Shown here in pieces: positions 11,361 through 21,600 of a stretch of 32,282 nt of DNA. Positions within the stretch are counted from its first letter, which is position 1. Every line of letters begins with the position of its first letter. The stretch spans positions 97,373 to 129,654 of the forward strand of contig NW_003125889.1 of the NCBI RefSeq assembly GCF_000003605.2. Direction: 5' to 3'. Made by a program: the position numbers and the translations under genes. This stretch comes from Saccoglossus kowalevskii. Lineage: Eukaryota > Hemichordata > Enteropneusta > Harrimaniidae. Below the pieces are notes generated by a model. It was not told where the DNA came from. It saw nothing but the letters and a program-made list of their open reading frames with translations, and did no database searches.

Positions 11361-11497
11361 ACATAGGATGGGATTGCATAACATGAATACAAGACTGCAT
11401 AACACTAAAATTGGACTGCGTAATATACACAACTACATGGCATAAATACATGACTACATAACATAAATACGGCACTGCTTAACATAAAGATGGGACT
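11361..11497 (-). repeat. Inverted tail of the 21-bp minisatellite
   Basis: From about 11361 the same unit continues on the opposite strand in degenerate form: CATAACATGAAT, GACTGCATAAC, GACTACATAACATAAA and TAACATAAAGATGGGACTACAT are complements of the array unit. The switch point is around GTTCCAACATAGGATGGGAT. The change of orientation creates a potential long hairpin. Confidence 0.85.
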
Positions 11498-11517
11498 ACA
11501 TGAACGCGGAACGCCGA

Positions 11518-11547
11518 GCCACAGTCCCGGTGTTGAGGGACTGTGGC
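11518..11547. repeat. Perfect 11-bp inverted repeat (hairpin)
   Basis: GCCACAGTCCC is followed by an 8-base loop and then GGGACTGTGGC, its perfect complement. It lies about 20 bp beyond the end of the inverted minisatellite tail. No polyU or other functional context is visible; it may be a relic transposon end. Confidence 0.7.
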
Positions 11548-12253
11548 CGAGCGAAGAGCCGATGAAAATTCGAGAAAACAACAGGAACTCAACTTTGAAG
11601 TAATCCTGAACAATCAAATTTATATACGTTACACACGCAGGGGTAATCTTGTTACACTGTTCAGAGGAGTCTCAGCTATCATCCCAAAGTACCGTTTTCT
11701 GAGAGTTTTCACTGTGATGGTTATGCGGTGAAAATGCCCGGATTTCCGCCCGAGAATACTGCGAACAGAAGGAAATTTTATTTTTGCCAAAAATCAAAAA
11801 ATGTATGAAAAGAATGATTTGAATTGATTTGTCTATTGCAGCCATGATATCCCCTTAGCAACTGAGATAAAGTCGCCCAATAAAACAATGTACATGTTTC
11901 GAATATTATTACTCATTATTTTGTTAAAGCGGGGGAGTAGTCTCCCCGGGGGTTCACTCTATATGTTGTTACTACCCCATGTGCGTTCCAAATTTAGCGG
12001 GAAAGCGGGGTGTTTTTCACCTTCCAGAGCGAGCCCGCGCGGGAGGCAAATAGGCCCCTTTAAAATGCTAATGTCTGCAATAGGCCCCCAGAATAAACTC
12101 ACAGGGTTGATGCGCCCGCAGTAGGCCCTCTCTCGCAACAACCATTCTCATACAACGCCCTTGGCCCCGAATTGGCGGACCCATAGCCCCGACTAGGCCG
12201 CAAACGTCCGCCCGAACTTTCCCACTGGGATCTACCCGGCATTTCCAACACAA
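11548..12253. other. Unassigned DNA with a GC-rich block
   Basis: No gene is recognised. Between 11930 and 12240 the base composition rises in G+C, with repeated ataggccc-type words (12049, 12079 and, as gtaggccc, 12121). These may be remnants of a mobile element. No boundaries were found. Confidence 0.35.
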
Positions 12254-12369
12254 GCATACGGAGAAGGCTTATTGTAATCGAAGAAACGAAACGAAACAGA
12301 ATAACACACATAATAAAAAATGAACTGTATTCAGTAAATATGGGTTTTATATGCTCAATATTTACAAAA

Positions 12370-12553
12370 NNNNNNNNNNNNNNNNNNNNNNNNNNNNNNN
12401 NNNNNNNNNNNNNNNNNNNNNNNNNNNNNNNNNNNNNNNNNNNNNNNNNNNNNNNNNNNNNNNNNNNNNNNNNNNNNNNNNNNNNNNNNNNNNNNNNNNN
12501 NNNNNNNNNNNNNNNNNNNNNNNNNNNNNNNNNNNNNNNNNNNNNNNNNNNNN
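12370..12553. other. Assembly gap (184 N)
   Basis: This is an unbroken run of N inside the foldback element, between its left terminal arm and the first internal module. Any reading frame across it is meaningless. Confidence 1.
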
Positions 12554-12588
12554 CTTGACCAGTATATTTAGCTTTCAGTAGTGTATAC

Positions 12589-12673
12589 AATAACATAAAA
12601 CATTTGCCGAAAATAACGGGATTTTAATTAGTAATTTTAATCCCGTTATTTTCGGCAAATGTTTTATGTTATT
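12589..12673. repeat. Perfect 35-bp palindrome arms, 15-bp loop
   Basis: Positions 12589-12623 are the exact reverse complement of 12639-12673, through AATAACATAAAACATTTGCC and AACGGGATT. The match continues imperfectly outward through GTGTATA. It is the innermost hairpin of the foldback element, immediately after the N gap. Confidence 0.95.
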
Positions 12674-13384
12674 ATATACACTCTGACACGTACAATATTC
12701 ACAACTGTCGACGAAACTTGACCAGTATATTCACCTTTCAGTAAAAGTATATAACGAAATAAAACATTTGCCGATAATAACAATATAATCAGTAAATGGT
12801 TCGTTTCGCTAATTACAGATAATCGAAAACAGGGTCTTATTAAATTACAGATACAATAATCACAAATATCGGACGAAACTTGACCAGTATTTTTAACTTT
12901 CAGTCGTGTATAAAACTTCATAAAACAATTATCTATAATTAGCGAAACGAGCCAATCACTAATCATAAAATCACGTTATTTTCAGCAAATGTTTCATTGA
13001 TACACGACTGAAAGGTAAATATGCTGGTCAAGTTTTGACCGACAATTGTTACTGTACGTGTCAGACCATTGTTTCGCTGATTACAGATTTTTGAATATGT
13101 TTTATGTTGTTATATATACACTACTGAAAGGTCACGGAATATACTGGTTAAGTTTCAACCGACTGCTGTTAATATTGTACGTGTATTCGCTGATTACAGA
13201 TTTTTGATTATCTGTAATTAGCGAAGCGAGCCATATACGTATAAAATATTATTATTTCCGGCAAATATTTTGTAAATATTGTGCGTATAAAACCCATTTT
13301 CACTGATTACAGTTTAATTTTTATTATGTGTGTTATCCCGTTTTGTTCATTTCGTTTCGTCGATTACAATAAGCCGCATACAGA

Positions 13385-13990
13385 AAGTCATTCGCCAGAG
13401 TCATCCACACTTCCGAGACTTCTTTCGCGCCTCGGTCTCATTTGCATCCAGCTCCCACTTTTTTTCTGGGTTTTTTACCCTGTATTCATGCCAAAGTCAC
13501 TTGGAGCTGAACATAAAATTGCGTAATGATATCTGATGGAATAAGAATCCTGGCAAAGTCGTGTACATTGTGTTTTAAACTATAAAATAAATGATCATAT
13601 TCACAATCATGTCAACAACAAATGACACCAACATGAGTTGATTACGCTCCACCGGCACTGACTTGAATGCAAAAAAACGGCAGTGAATGCTCGCAATAGG
13701 GGTAGGATTTTCTCAATATATGTGGAATAGGGGGTGTTTTTTTATAGCATTATAGCATTTATAGCAAAAACGCACATGGTGTAAGGTTTTAATATAGAGT
13801 GCCCCCCCCCCCCGCGCTTGGGGCAGAAGGCCATATTTAGCGCTTCGTTGTTTACAAACAACCGTCTACCCATGAGCTTTTGCGTTGTTAGCGTGTTTTG
13901 TCATCGTCGCTTGGGACTCGATTCTCGACCTTGCGCAAATGACGACCCCTTCGCTTTAACCAAAGGCAAAATGGCCTCAAGTTACAGTAA
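13385..13990. other. Intergenic spacer with C homopolymer
   Basis: No gene is recognised. A run of 12 C lies at 13802-13813. A 79-codon plus-strand frame at 13818-14057 shows no recognisable domain and runs into the neighbouring mobile element. Confidence 0.4.
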
Positions 13991-14807
13991 GGGATTGGTC
14001 AGTTACTTCGGCCTGGGGGGTCGGCAGATTCTATTTTGCCAGCTGTTAATCTGTTGACCCACCCCTATCAAATAAAAAAAAAAGTGGCTGACCCACCCCA
14101 TCATTATATTTTAAAACATTCTGACCCCGAAAAATGATTACAAAATGTATATCTTATAGACCAGAAATGCTTTACACCCGAAGCACAGTCTGTGCTTATG
14201 AAAACAAAAGTAACTTTGATTTTTGCATAAATTTGTGTTTGATTTTTGCATTTTACGGATCAAAATTTGCATATTTAAAAGTAAAAAAACAAATATTTAT
14301 TTTTTCATCATTTATTTTAATTTATATATCAGCATTTTCGCAAATTTAACTTTTTTGATTTGCTGAACAAAAACTGCTCTTTGTACTAATTGATGTGTTG
14401 TCTTTCCGTCTCCTGTTATAATTGGATAAATCCAGTAAATATCGTATACAATGGTTACTTCAGACTTTAAATAAAATAATCTAATATCAGCAGCACATGC
14501 ACTTGGGATGTGTTTAAAACTTAACAGTATAATTGGGGTTCAATCTGCATAATCTGTTAATTATTTGGCAACTTCAATCCCAAAAAATTTAGCCTATAAC
14601 TTGTTTTTCATCAACAAATGTATAGGCAATATAGGTAATAGCAGAGGTACATCACTTGAGGTTTGCAACGCACATAGTATTGTATGGTGACATCATGCCA
14701 AGATCCCATTCAAGTCTCTTCTCGGTGACCCCCTTATTTGCAAAATCAAAAACAGAGTAACCACACCTACTGATCCACCGAAAAGGCCGAAGTAACTGTC
14801 CGAACCC
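13991..14807. mobile_element. Inverted-repeat DNA element with TAA target duplication (PIF/Harbinger-like)
   Basis: The left end GGGATTGGTCAGTTACTTCG followed by GCCT is matched on the complement of the right end by GGGTTCGGACAGTTACTTCG followed by GCCT. CAGTTACTTCGGCCT is exact at 14000-14014 and 14784-14798. The element is bounded by TAA at 13988-13990 and TAA at 14808-14810. A three-base TAA/TTA duplication with GGG-starting ends is characteristic of PIF/Harbinger elements. At 817 bp with no transposase frame it would be non-autonomous. It contains GACCCACCCC direct motifs near 14056 and 14090. Confidence 0.6.
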
Positions 14808-14810
14808 TAA

Positions 14811-15249
14811 AGTAGTAATATGGTGTTACGATAAAACGTTTGGTTGACGCTTGGAATACTTCAGATAACATCACTTTTCAGAGTTAGTAGATTTAATCAG
14901 AGATGTTTGATTAAGTATCACAAGTTATAATTCTTTTCATAAATTTATTAATTTCACTGAAATAAAATATTTATGTAAAATAATATTATTCAGCTCAAGG
15001 ACTTTGGACAATGAAAAAATGTATATTACCCCAGACCATTTTTTACAAGTGTGTTAGCGATGGCGATAACGCAGGAACCAATTGTCTTGGGGTAAAAATA
15101 GATTAACACGCACAGAAAAAATATAATAATACAACATTAGAAAGAATATCTAACTCAAAAAATATTTCAAGTGGAGAAAAAACAATATTTTCCAAAAAGT
15201 AAACGATTTTAACGATTACCCCTATTTTTGCAATGGTTCTCCCTGAAAC
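14811..15249. other. Upstream flank of the zinc transporter gene
   Basis: This AT-rich sequence should contain the promoter of the transporter. No convincing TATA box or metal-response element (TGCRCNC) cluster was seen. Confidence 0.4.
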
Positions 15250-15255
15250 CACGTG
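15250..15255 (+). promoter_or_regulatory. E-box CACGTG upstream of the transporter start
   Basis: The palindrome CACGTG sits in the context CCACGTGACC, 104 bp before the ATG. This is close to the GTCACGTGAC consensus bound by bHLH-zip factors such as USF and TFEB. A single 6-bp site is weak evidence, but it is in the position expected of a proximal promoter. Confidence 0.3.
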
Positions 15256-15358
15256 ACCCTTCACTTTCCGCTTTCATTACTATTTGGCAGTTGGTCACCG
15301 TTAGATCATAATTGAAATTTCCCCGACATTGGCAATCGATCTTTTCTCAATTGTTATT

Positions 15359-15658
15359 ATGGCCCGGTTGTTTTTTTACATTTTCCTCGTTGCCATTTGG
15401 GTGAATTCCTCTCATTTCACAGCTGCATTCGGCGAAACAACGCCGATACCGCATGATGACGAACACCATGACGGACAGCCGTACGACGCCGATGATGTCT
15501 TTGACGGAATCGTTTCGTACCTGGACGACTTGGAGCGGAGGATACGCCAGGAAAATGGTGTAAATAGAACGATTAGTTTCGAATTGGTTGACTTAATGTT
15601 GGATACCCTCGTGGCGAAGTTCGATTGCCCATTCGAAAGTATGACGCAGTGTACGCAG
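15359..15658 (+). CDS. SLC39A12-like: ZIP exon 1: signal peptide and start of ectodomain
   Basis: This exon encodes residues 1-100. The hydrophobic segment [12 protein letters not shown] after MAR is a good signal peptide, probably cleaved near AAFG. A short acidic and His-containing stretch ([16 protein letters not shown]) follows, then a helical segment. Cys90 and Cys98 are near the end. The donor is CAG followed by GTAAGA, phase 0. Confidence 0.9.
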
Positions 15659-18600
15659 GTAAGAAAGACACGTACGATTGCTCCAGTTTTGCGAGCAGGT
15701 AACCAAATTACGCCTAAAATCGACCTAATAATGCGTACTTTACCTCTATAAAAGGACTGTAACTTTACCGATATTTTGTATGGCGGGGAAGTCTGCGAAA
15801 ATATCACATTCTCAGTTCTCAAATCCTGAAAACTGATTTGTTGCGCCATGATTGCGATATTCTCAGTGTATCCGGGTTGGGACTGTACCTGTCGTTGCTG
15901 TTTTTTTGTTTTTTTAAACCGAGTCTCCACATAATTTATAATCCATGTTGTTTCTCTTATTGACTTATCTTGGAAACATTCGCAAATTTGAAGAAATTCG
16001 CCGACGGTAACTAGCACCCAAGTTTCCGTAGTCGACTCAAACTCCTCTATCGTCGTGAATTAAAGACATCGTACTAACAGTAACAAAAATGGCGTCTTTT
16101 GTTACAAACACTAACGCAAATACGAAATTTCTGCTTTTTCCAGTGTTTCAAGGCAGACAATTTTACCGCATCGTTGGGAACAAGTTCGAGTTTGAGCGAT
16201 GAAGACCTGCGTAATGCCTTCGTCGTATTGGTTTATAAGTTTGCTAACATCGAGTCCGTGTGCAAAGACTCGAGCGATCCGAGTGCAAAACTCGCCCAGC
16301 GGTACTGGGGTCAACTACTCAACAACTCGGTGGAAAACGGTATAAACGAAGAGGAGCTGGTCGGTATTCTGCACAATATCAGCGTATACTATAAATCGGA
16401 TAGTTCAGTGCAGGTAAGGCAGTGTAAAAAATATCTAGCTTTTGTTCCATTTTTTATTTTATACTTTAACAAGGAAAGTTCAGCGCGGTAGCCGCCATGT
16501 TTTCTTTGTTCCTGTTTCATTATGTATTCATAAAGAATTTACCTGCGTCATCAAACGAGCTTTGAGTGGGCGTGACCATTTGCCTTCCATGACGTGACTT
16601 AGAGTTGTCCTTTCACTAAACTCAATGAGGTGATGTTTTGAATAGCAATGTTTTTCCTGCATACCTGGTGTGCATTTTTTCTTCTTTCTTGCTTGAATTT
16701 GTTTCTCAACTAACTTTCTATCCTTTTTAAATGGTTGACCCATAAACTAGATTTGAAGGAATTAATTGAGGGAGGCTGCAACATTTTTCTTGATAAATAA
16801 AGCGCGGTAGTCGCCCCGCAGCGCGTGTTCTAATTTCACGTAAATAAACAATGTATTTTACACGCGTTGTATACGTCGCTAATAAGTCCCATATCGAACA
16901 GGACGCGGCACGACGACTGCTGCCCTATAATATTTATCTAAAGTGGACGTCAGGAGCTCCATAAAACTTGCAATGCAATTAATAATCGGACAATTTGGAC
17001 ATTGAGTTCAGCGCCATGATTTATTTATAAGGCCATTAACCCCACATGAATCATAAAAATACCATGGCTACACAAAGTATGCAATCAAATATCTTAGCAG
17101 TGTACTAGTCAGCTACTATCAAATTAACAGCCAACAATTGTTTTGACAAGACATCCACATATTTATTAATTTTTGTAACCTGTTTTTATTTGTTTACCAT
17201 TTCTCAGATGTACCTTGGTTAACTAGGTAGTAACATTACTCCTGTTGGGTTACTGATGCACATATTTTTTTTTTTTTATGTAACTTGAATAATTCCTACT
17301 TTTTGTGTATTTTCAACACTCCTACGCTTTTCTCAGACGAAATTTCACAGACTTATGTTTTAATTGGAACAATGCCAAGACGTAATGGAACTGGGTAAAT
17401 GAATCTCACAGGTGTGTGAGTCTGAGTGCATACTTCCTCCTAATATGTTCACACTATGATGCATTAAGACAAGACAGCCTAAACAAATTTCTTGCAGCAC
17501 CGACCAATCGAAACAAAAAAGAAAAACTAGTACTACTTAAAACAAAAGACAAAAACATGTTTATTAATTTAGACAAATTTGTATACCAAGACTTCTTAAT
17601 GAGAGAAAATGTCATTAAATCTAAATTATCAGCTGCCTCGTAAAAAAAATAAAACTTATTTGCTTTTTTTGTGTTTTTTTTTCATTTTAACTTTATTGTA
17701 TCACGAACAATACCTCAATTAAGGATACAATTATCAATAAAGATTATTATTATTACTTTGCAGTATCCTAATAATAACCTTATTATTATATATACATACA
17801 TCATGGAAATGTCAAAATCCAAAACGTTTAGAACAGATTTAGTGAACATCTTTGTGTGGGTACCGGTCAAACCCTGGGGGCAGCCATGTATGTCCTCTCA
17901 TTATTTGAGGACACTTACGTGCATAATCGTTCCGTATTTGGGATTCGTGTTTCCTAAAGGTATGATGAAAATACCCAGTTCAATACTGCAAAATTACGGC
18001 ATGCTGTAACTTATGGTGTTACGGTGACAGATGTATAATAATAATAATAATTAAAAATTCCTAGCAGAAATATTTTACAGCATACCTAATCGAAAGTTAT
18101 TATTATGGTGCTTACAGTGGTCAGTGAGAGGTTTTCTACAGACCATAGATATTGGAAATGCTATAATGTGGTATCGTACAGACCCTCTATAAATTATCTA
18201 TGCACCACACTGCATGCAGTTACTACCTACAATATTATTCAACAAAATAAACTCAATAATGGTTTGAATAAATATATTTATATCGAATAAAATGTGGGTT
18301 CTTACACACAATAAAAATAAAAAATTGCAATTGTTGTGCAAGATTGAATAAAAACGACATTCTGAACGAAACAGTGAGTTTTGCAGGATATCCAAATATT
18401 GCCATCAATTCATGGTCGTATGTACATGGACTTGCGATCGTAAGCTGGTAGCCGAAAATACCTCCTCAATCACCAAGACATTTCCACCACAAAATTTTAT
18501 CGTAGGTTTATTACACTTCATCTCATACTCTCCACCTGGTCTACGACATACAAATAATCCTCCATAGCTACAAAACATTGTAAATTTTGATTCATCTAAC

Positions 18601-21600
18601 CAGATAACTTGAGCCCTCTGCGCCGGAGTCCAGTCGATGTGTTGCTTAGCAAATTGCCACCCTGCTGTAATGTGTCAAGGATGTAGTTTAGGTTCGTTTT
18701 AGCAACTCTGCCACAATCCTAACTTTCGGCATGTCTCAATATTTGTAAATACCAAATTAAGCATCTGATAATGACCTTGGTAGGAATATTCATGAACAAC
18801 AACTGACAGGTATTTCTGCCCAGAAGCACATTTTGAAATAATTACAATTTTTCAATCGATTCAAATTCGCATGAGAAAGGACACGACTGTTCCACATATT
18901 TTATGGTGCAAAATTTTAATGAAATTCAAATGAGCACGCTCCCATAGAGCACATAACCATATGGGTTTTTGCTCACTGAAAAAACGTCTATGTGCATAAA
19001 AACTAAACACAAATCAATCATTTTATTTTTACTAAAATGCACTAGTCTGTCTTAAATTCAGTATATTTTAAAGACAAAATGTAATGTTACCCAGAACTGT
19101 TATTTTTGATTACGAAAACGACATGTGCATAAATACTTTCTGGCGGGTCTGTATTTTGTAGTGTTTTGACGCTGATTCCTTGCTATATAATATTGGAGTG
19201 ACTGAAGTGACAGACTGGCACGAGGTAGAAAGCTTGTCAACATTAATCATATGGAGTCTGTTACAAGGACACTGTATTGGGACATCGGAATTACCGGAAC
19301 CAGATTCTTTCCTGGATGACTTATATCAACGTTATGGAATTAATGGAACCATTGATGAAAACAGTAAGTTTGCATATATCACGTTTGCACCATTAGGCCA
19401 GACACAAAATATTATCTGATTCCCTCACACCTGCAAGATTCGCATTTTTTTTTTATTCTCACTGAAAAAAATTACTTGACTGCCCTCCAAGATTTTCACA
19501 CACTGCGAGACTGCAAGCCAAAAAGTTATCTGTACTGTACGTCTTCTCACCTGCATTCAAAGGCTTAAACTAATATTTGACACTGTACTTGGTGATATGC
19601 AATTTAAATCGGTCTATTTGGCCATTTAGTACACTCTGGAAATAATGTAAATGCCAATTTTAGTAAAAAACGCTTGTCCTGCAACTGGCAATTACAACAT
19701 GATGGCCTGCGACAATAATGTATTTGAATTTAATGGAATTGAATCATTTTCTTCATTATTTTGATCAATTTTTACTTAACAAACTTAAAAAGGAAAATTT
19801 TGTGATGAAAAGAGGGAACTGGTGGTGAGAAGGTTAAAATATGACCAGATGAGAGATATAATAATGAAAGATGTTTTGATATGAAATATCCAAAAAAATA
19901 ATAAAACATTAGTTTTTATTGTGGGGTTGCAAATTCTGATCAATTTTGGCTGCCATGTTTTTGTTGTTGATTGTTCTAAATTATGCTAATCTGGCTTGTG
20001 CATAGGCAACACCTATTGTTAAATTTGCAACATAATCAAAATGAGAAAAAGTCATTTTGTTTGGTTAGTTTTACACGTTGTTGCTTGCAACAAACAACTA
20101 TGTACTGTCATCGTGGTTAATTTCTGTTTCGTTTGACTTTCTGATTCAACACCGAGAGTTGCAGCAATCGTTTCACGTTTGGTAAATTTTGTTTATCACC
20201 AATGCGTCTCCTTTTATATTGCTTATTTGTTTGTTTTTTTAAACACAGCGACTTTGCCCGTACATTTTGTCACAGTGTACAATCAGCAATACTAATGATT
20301 GGACTGATTACCGCCTGTCATGGAATATGTGTAAGGGACTTGAGAATTGGAACACCAATGCAGCTGATTGTTAACAATCGTTGCATTGTTCTCATGGTTC
20401 AAATAAGTCCATGGGCAGAATCACTTGGTTCCAGTGAATTTACATGATATAATTTACAGTAAAAAAGTAAAGCTGTGTAATATCAAGATGAAAATAAGTG
20501 ACTATCATTAAAAATGACCTATTCATTGTACAATGTGTAGGTTTGCCTTTTTGTTTAGCTTTTGATCTCCCTTAAAATACCCACCCTAATTATTATTCAT
20601 GATTAAATGAATAAATTAGGCCAACTCTTTATAAAAAACACCTGTCTATGAAGAACTTTTTGGCTTAGTCTACTGACTGTTCTTTATAGACAGATTGTAA
20701 ATCAAATACCCTTCATCTTTTGTTTTGTCAAGATTTTGAGGTGATTCTGGAAAAGCTTGGAATTGGGACTCCGGACACTGATGAAGATCATGACGATCAC
20801 GATGATCATGATCACGATCGTAAAAAACGATTCATGGATGATATGCCGGTGTTTAGATCATCACGTCACAAACGTCACATCACAGATGAAGAGCATTATC
20901 ATCATGGGAACGACATTACCGTGATCGAAGATCATCATCATGATCATCATGAAGCTGAAGAACTTGATGTAAGTATCAATTTTTTATTAATTTTTACTGT
21001 ATTTTTTTCCCAAATTTAAATATTTCAAATCTACTGGTACAGTACAGTTCTGGCGGTCTTCCAACTGACTTTCATAAAAAAGAACTACTGAGGTGACTAT
21101 AATTATCATCATTAATTTCATCTTATTCTTATGTATAAATAAGCTCTGTTTGAACCGTGGCCACCAGAGATTTGAGGCTAAAAAAATAAAAGATTTGTTT
21201 CTGGTATTTTGGTTATGTTTTTTCTTCTTCTTTATTTTAATATTTTGGTGGAATTTTTGAATGCATAAAATGCATAATAATATGGGTGAGAAATTTGTGT
21301 ATTCATTCTTTGCAGTGTTATTCGGGGGAAGATTTGATGACTATATATGACATTGACCATGACACTGGCATATCAGCGTCTCAGTTCATATCAATATGCC
21401 CTGCGTTATTGCAACAAGTTTTGTCAGATGCTTGTGTACACCACTATGAGGAAGAGAAACAACAACTCACCACAGCACAAAGTAAGTAAACCCAATATAA
21501 AGGTATTGGAAATGTAGAATTTGGTGGTCTACTAAAGTTAATTTTATATTTTGTATTTATGTTTGCTAGACCTTGGCAGACTAGAAAAAAATGATGTTTT

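Larger units (their letters stand above)
12266..13375. mobile_element. Foldback element with long terminal inverted repeats
   Basis: The left arm 12266-12369 (GGCTTATTGTAATCGAAGAA and onward) matches the complement of 13375 back to about 13270 over more than 100 bases, and would continue into the N gap. Flanking sequence just outside each end shares GCATAC-R-GA (12254-12262 and 13376-13384), a possible target-site duplication of about 9 bp. Inside, a module with CTTGACCAGTATATT and CTTTCAGT occurs forward at 12554, 12717 and 12879, and reversed at about 13007-13032 and 13122-13152. TAATTAGCGAA-CGAGCC motifs also recur. There is no coding capacity. Long arms and a 9-bp duplication are features seen in Mutator-like foldback elements; the superfamily is inferred. 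Confidence 0.7.

Noticed and set aside
9920-11386. Frames up to 300 codons of SPTFMLC-type heptapeptides
   Set aside because: They are readings of the 21-bp minisatellite; the 20-bp units shift the frame repeatedly.
12099-12596. Frames spanning the N run
   Set aside because: The N stretch is an assembly gap, so the frames have no meaning.
15329-15358. Upstream start of the transporter frame at a TTG
   Set aside because: A TTG start is not expected in an animal gene; the ATG at 15359 has a good context and begins a signal peptide.
16528-16743. 71-codon minus-strand frame in transporter intron 2
   Set aside because: No recognisable domain, and it lies antisense within an intron that is rich in mobile-element remnants.
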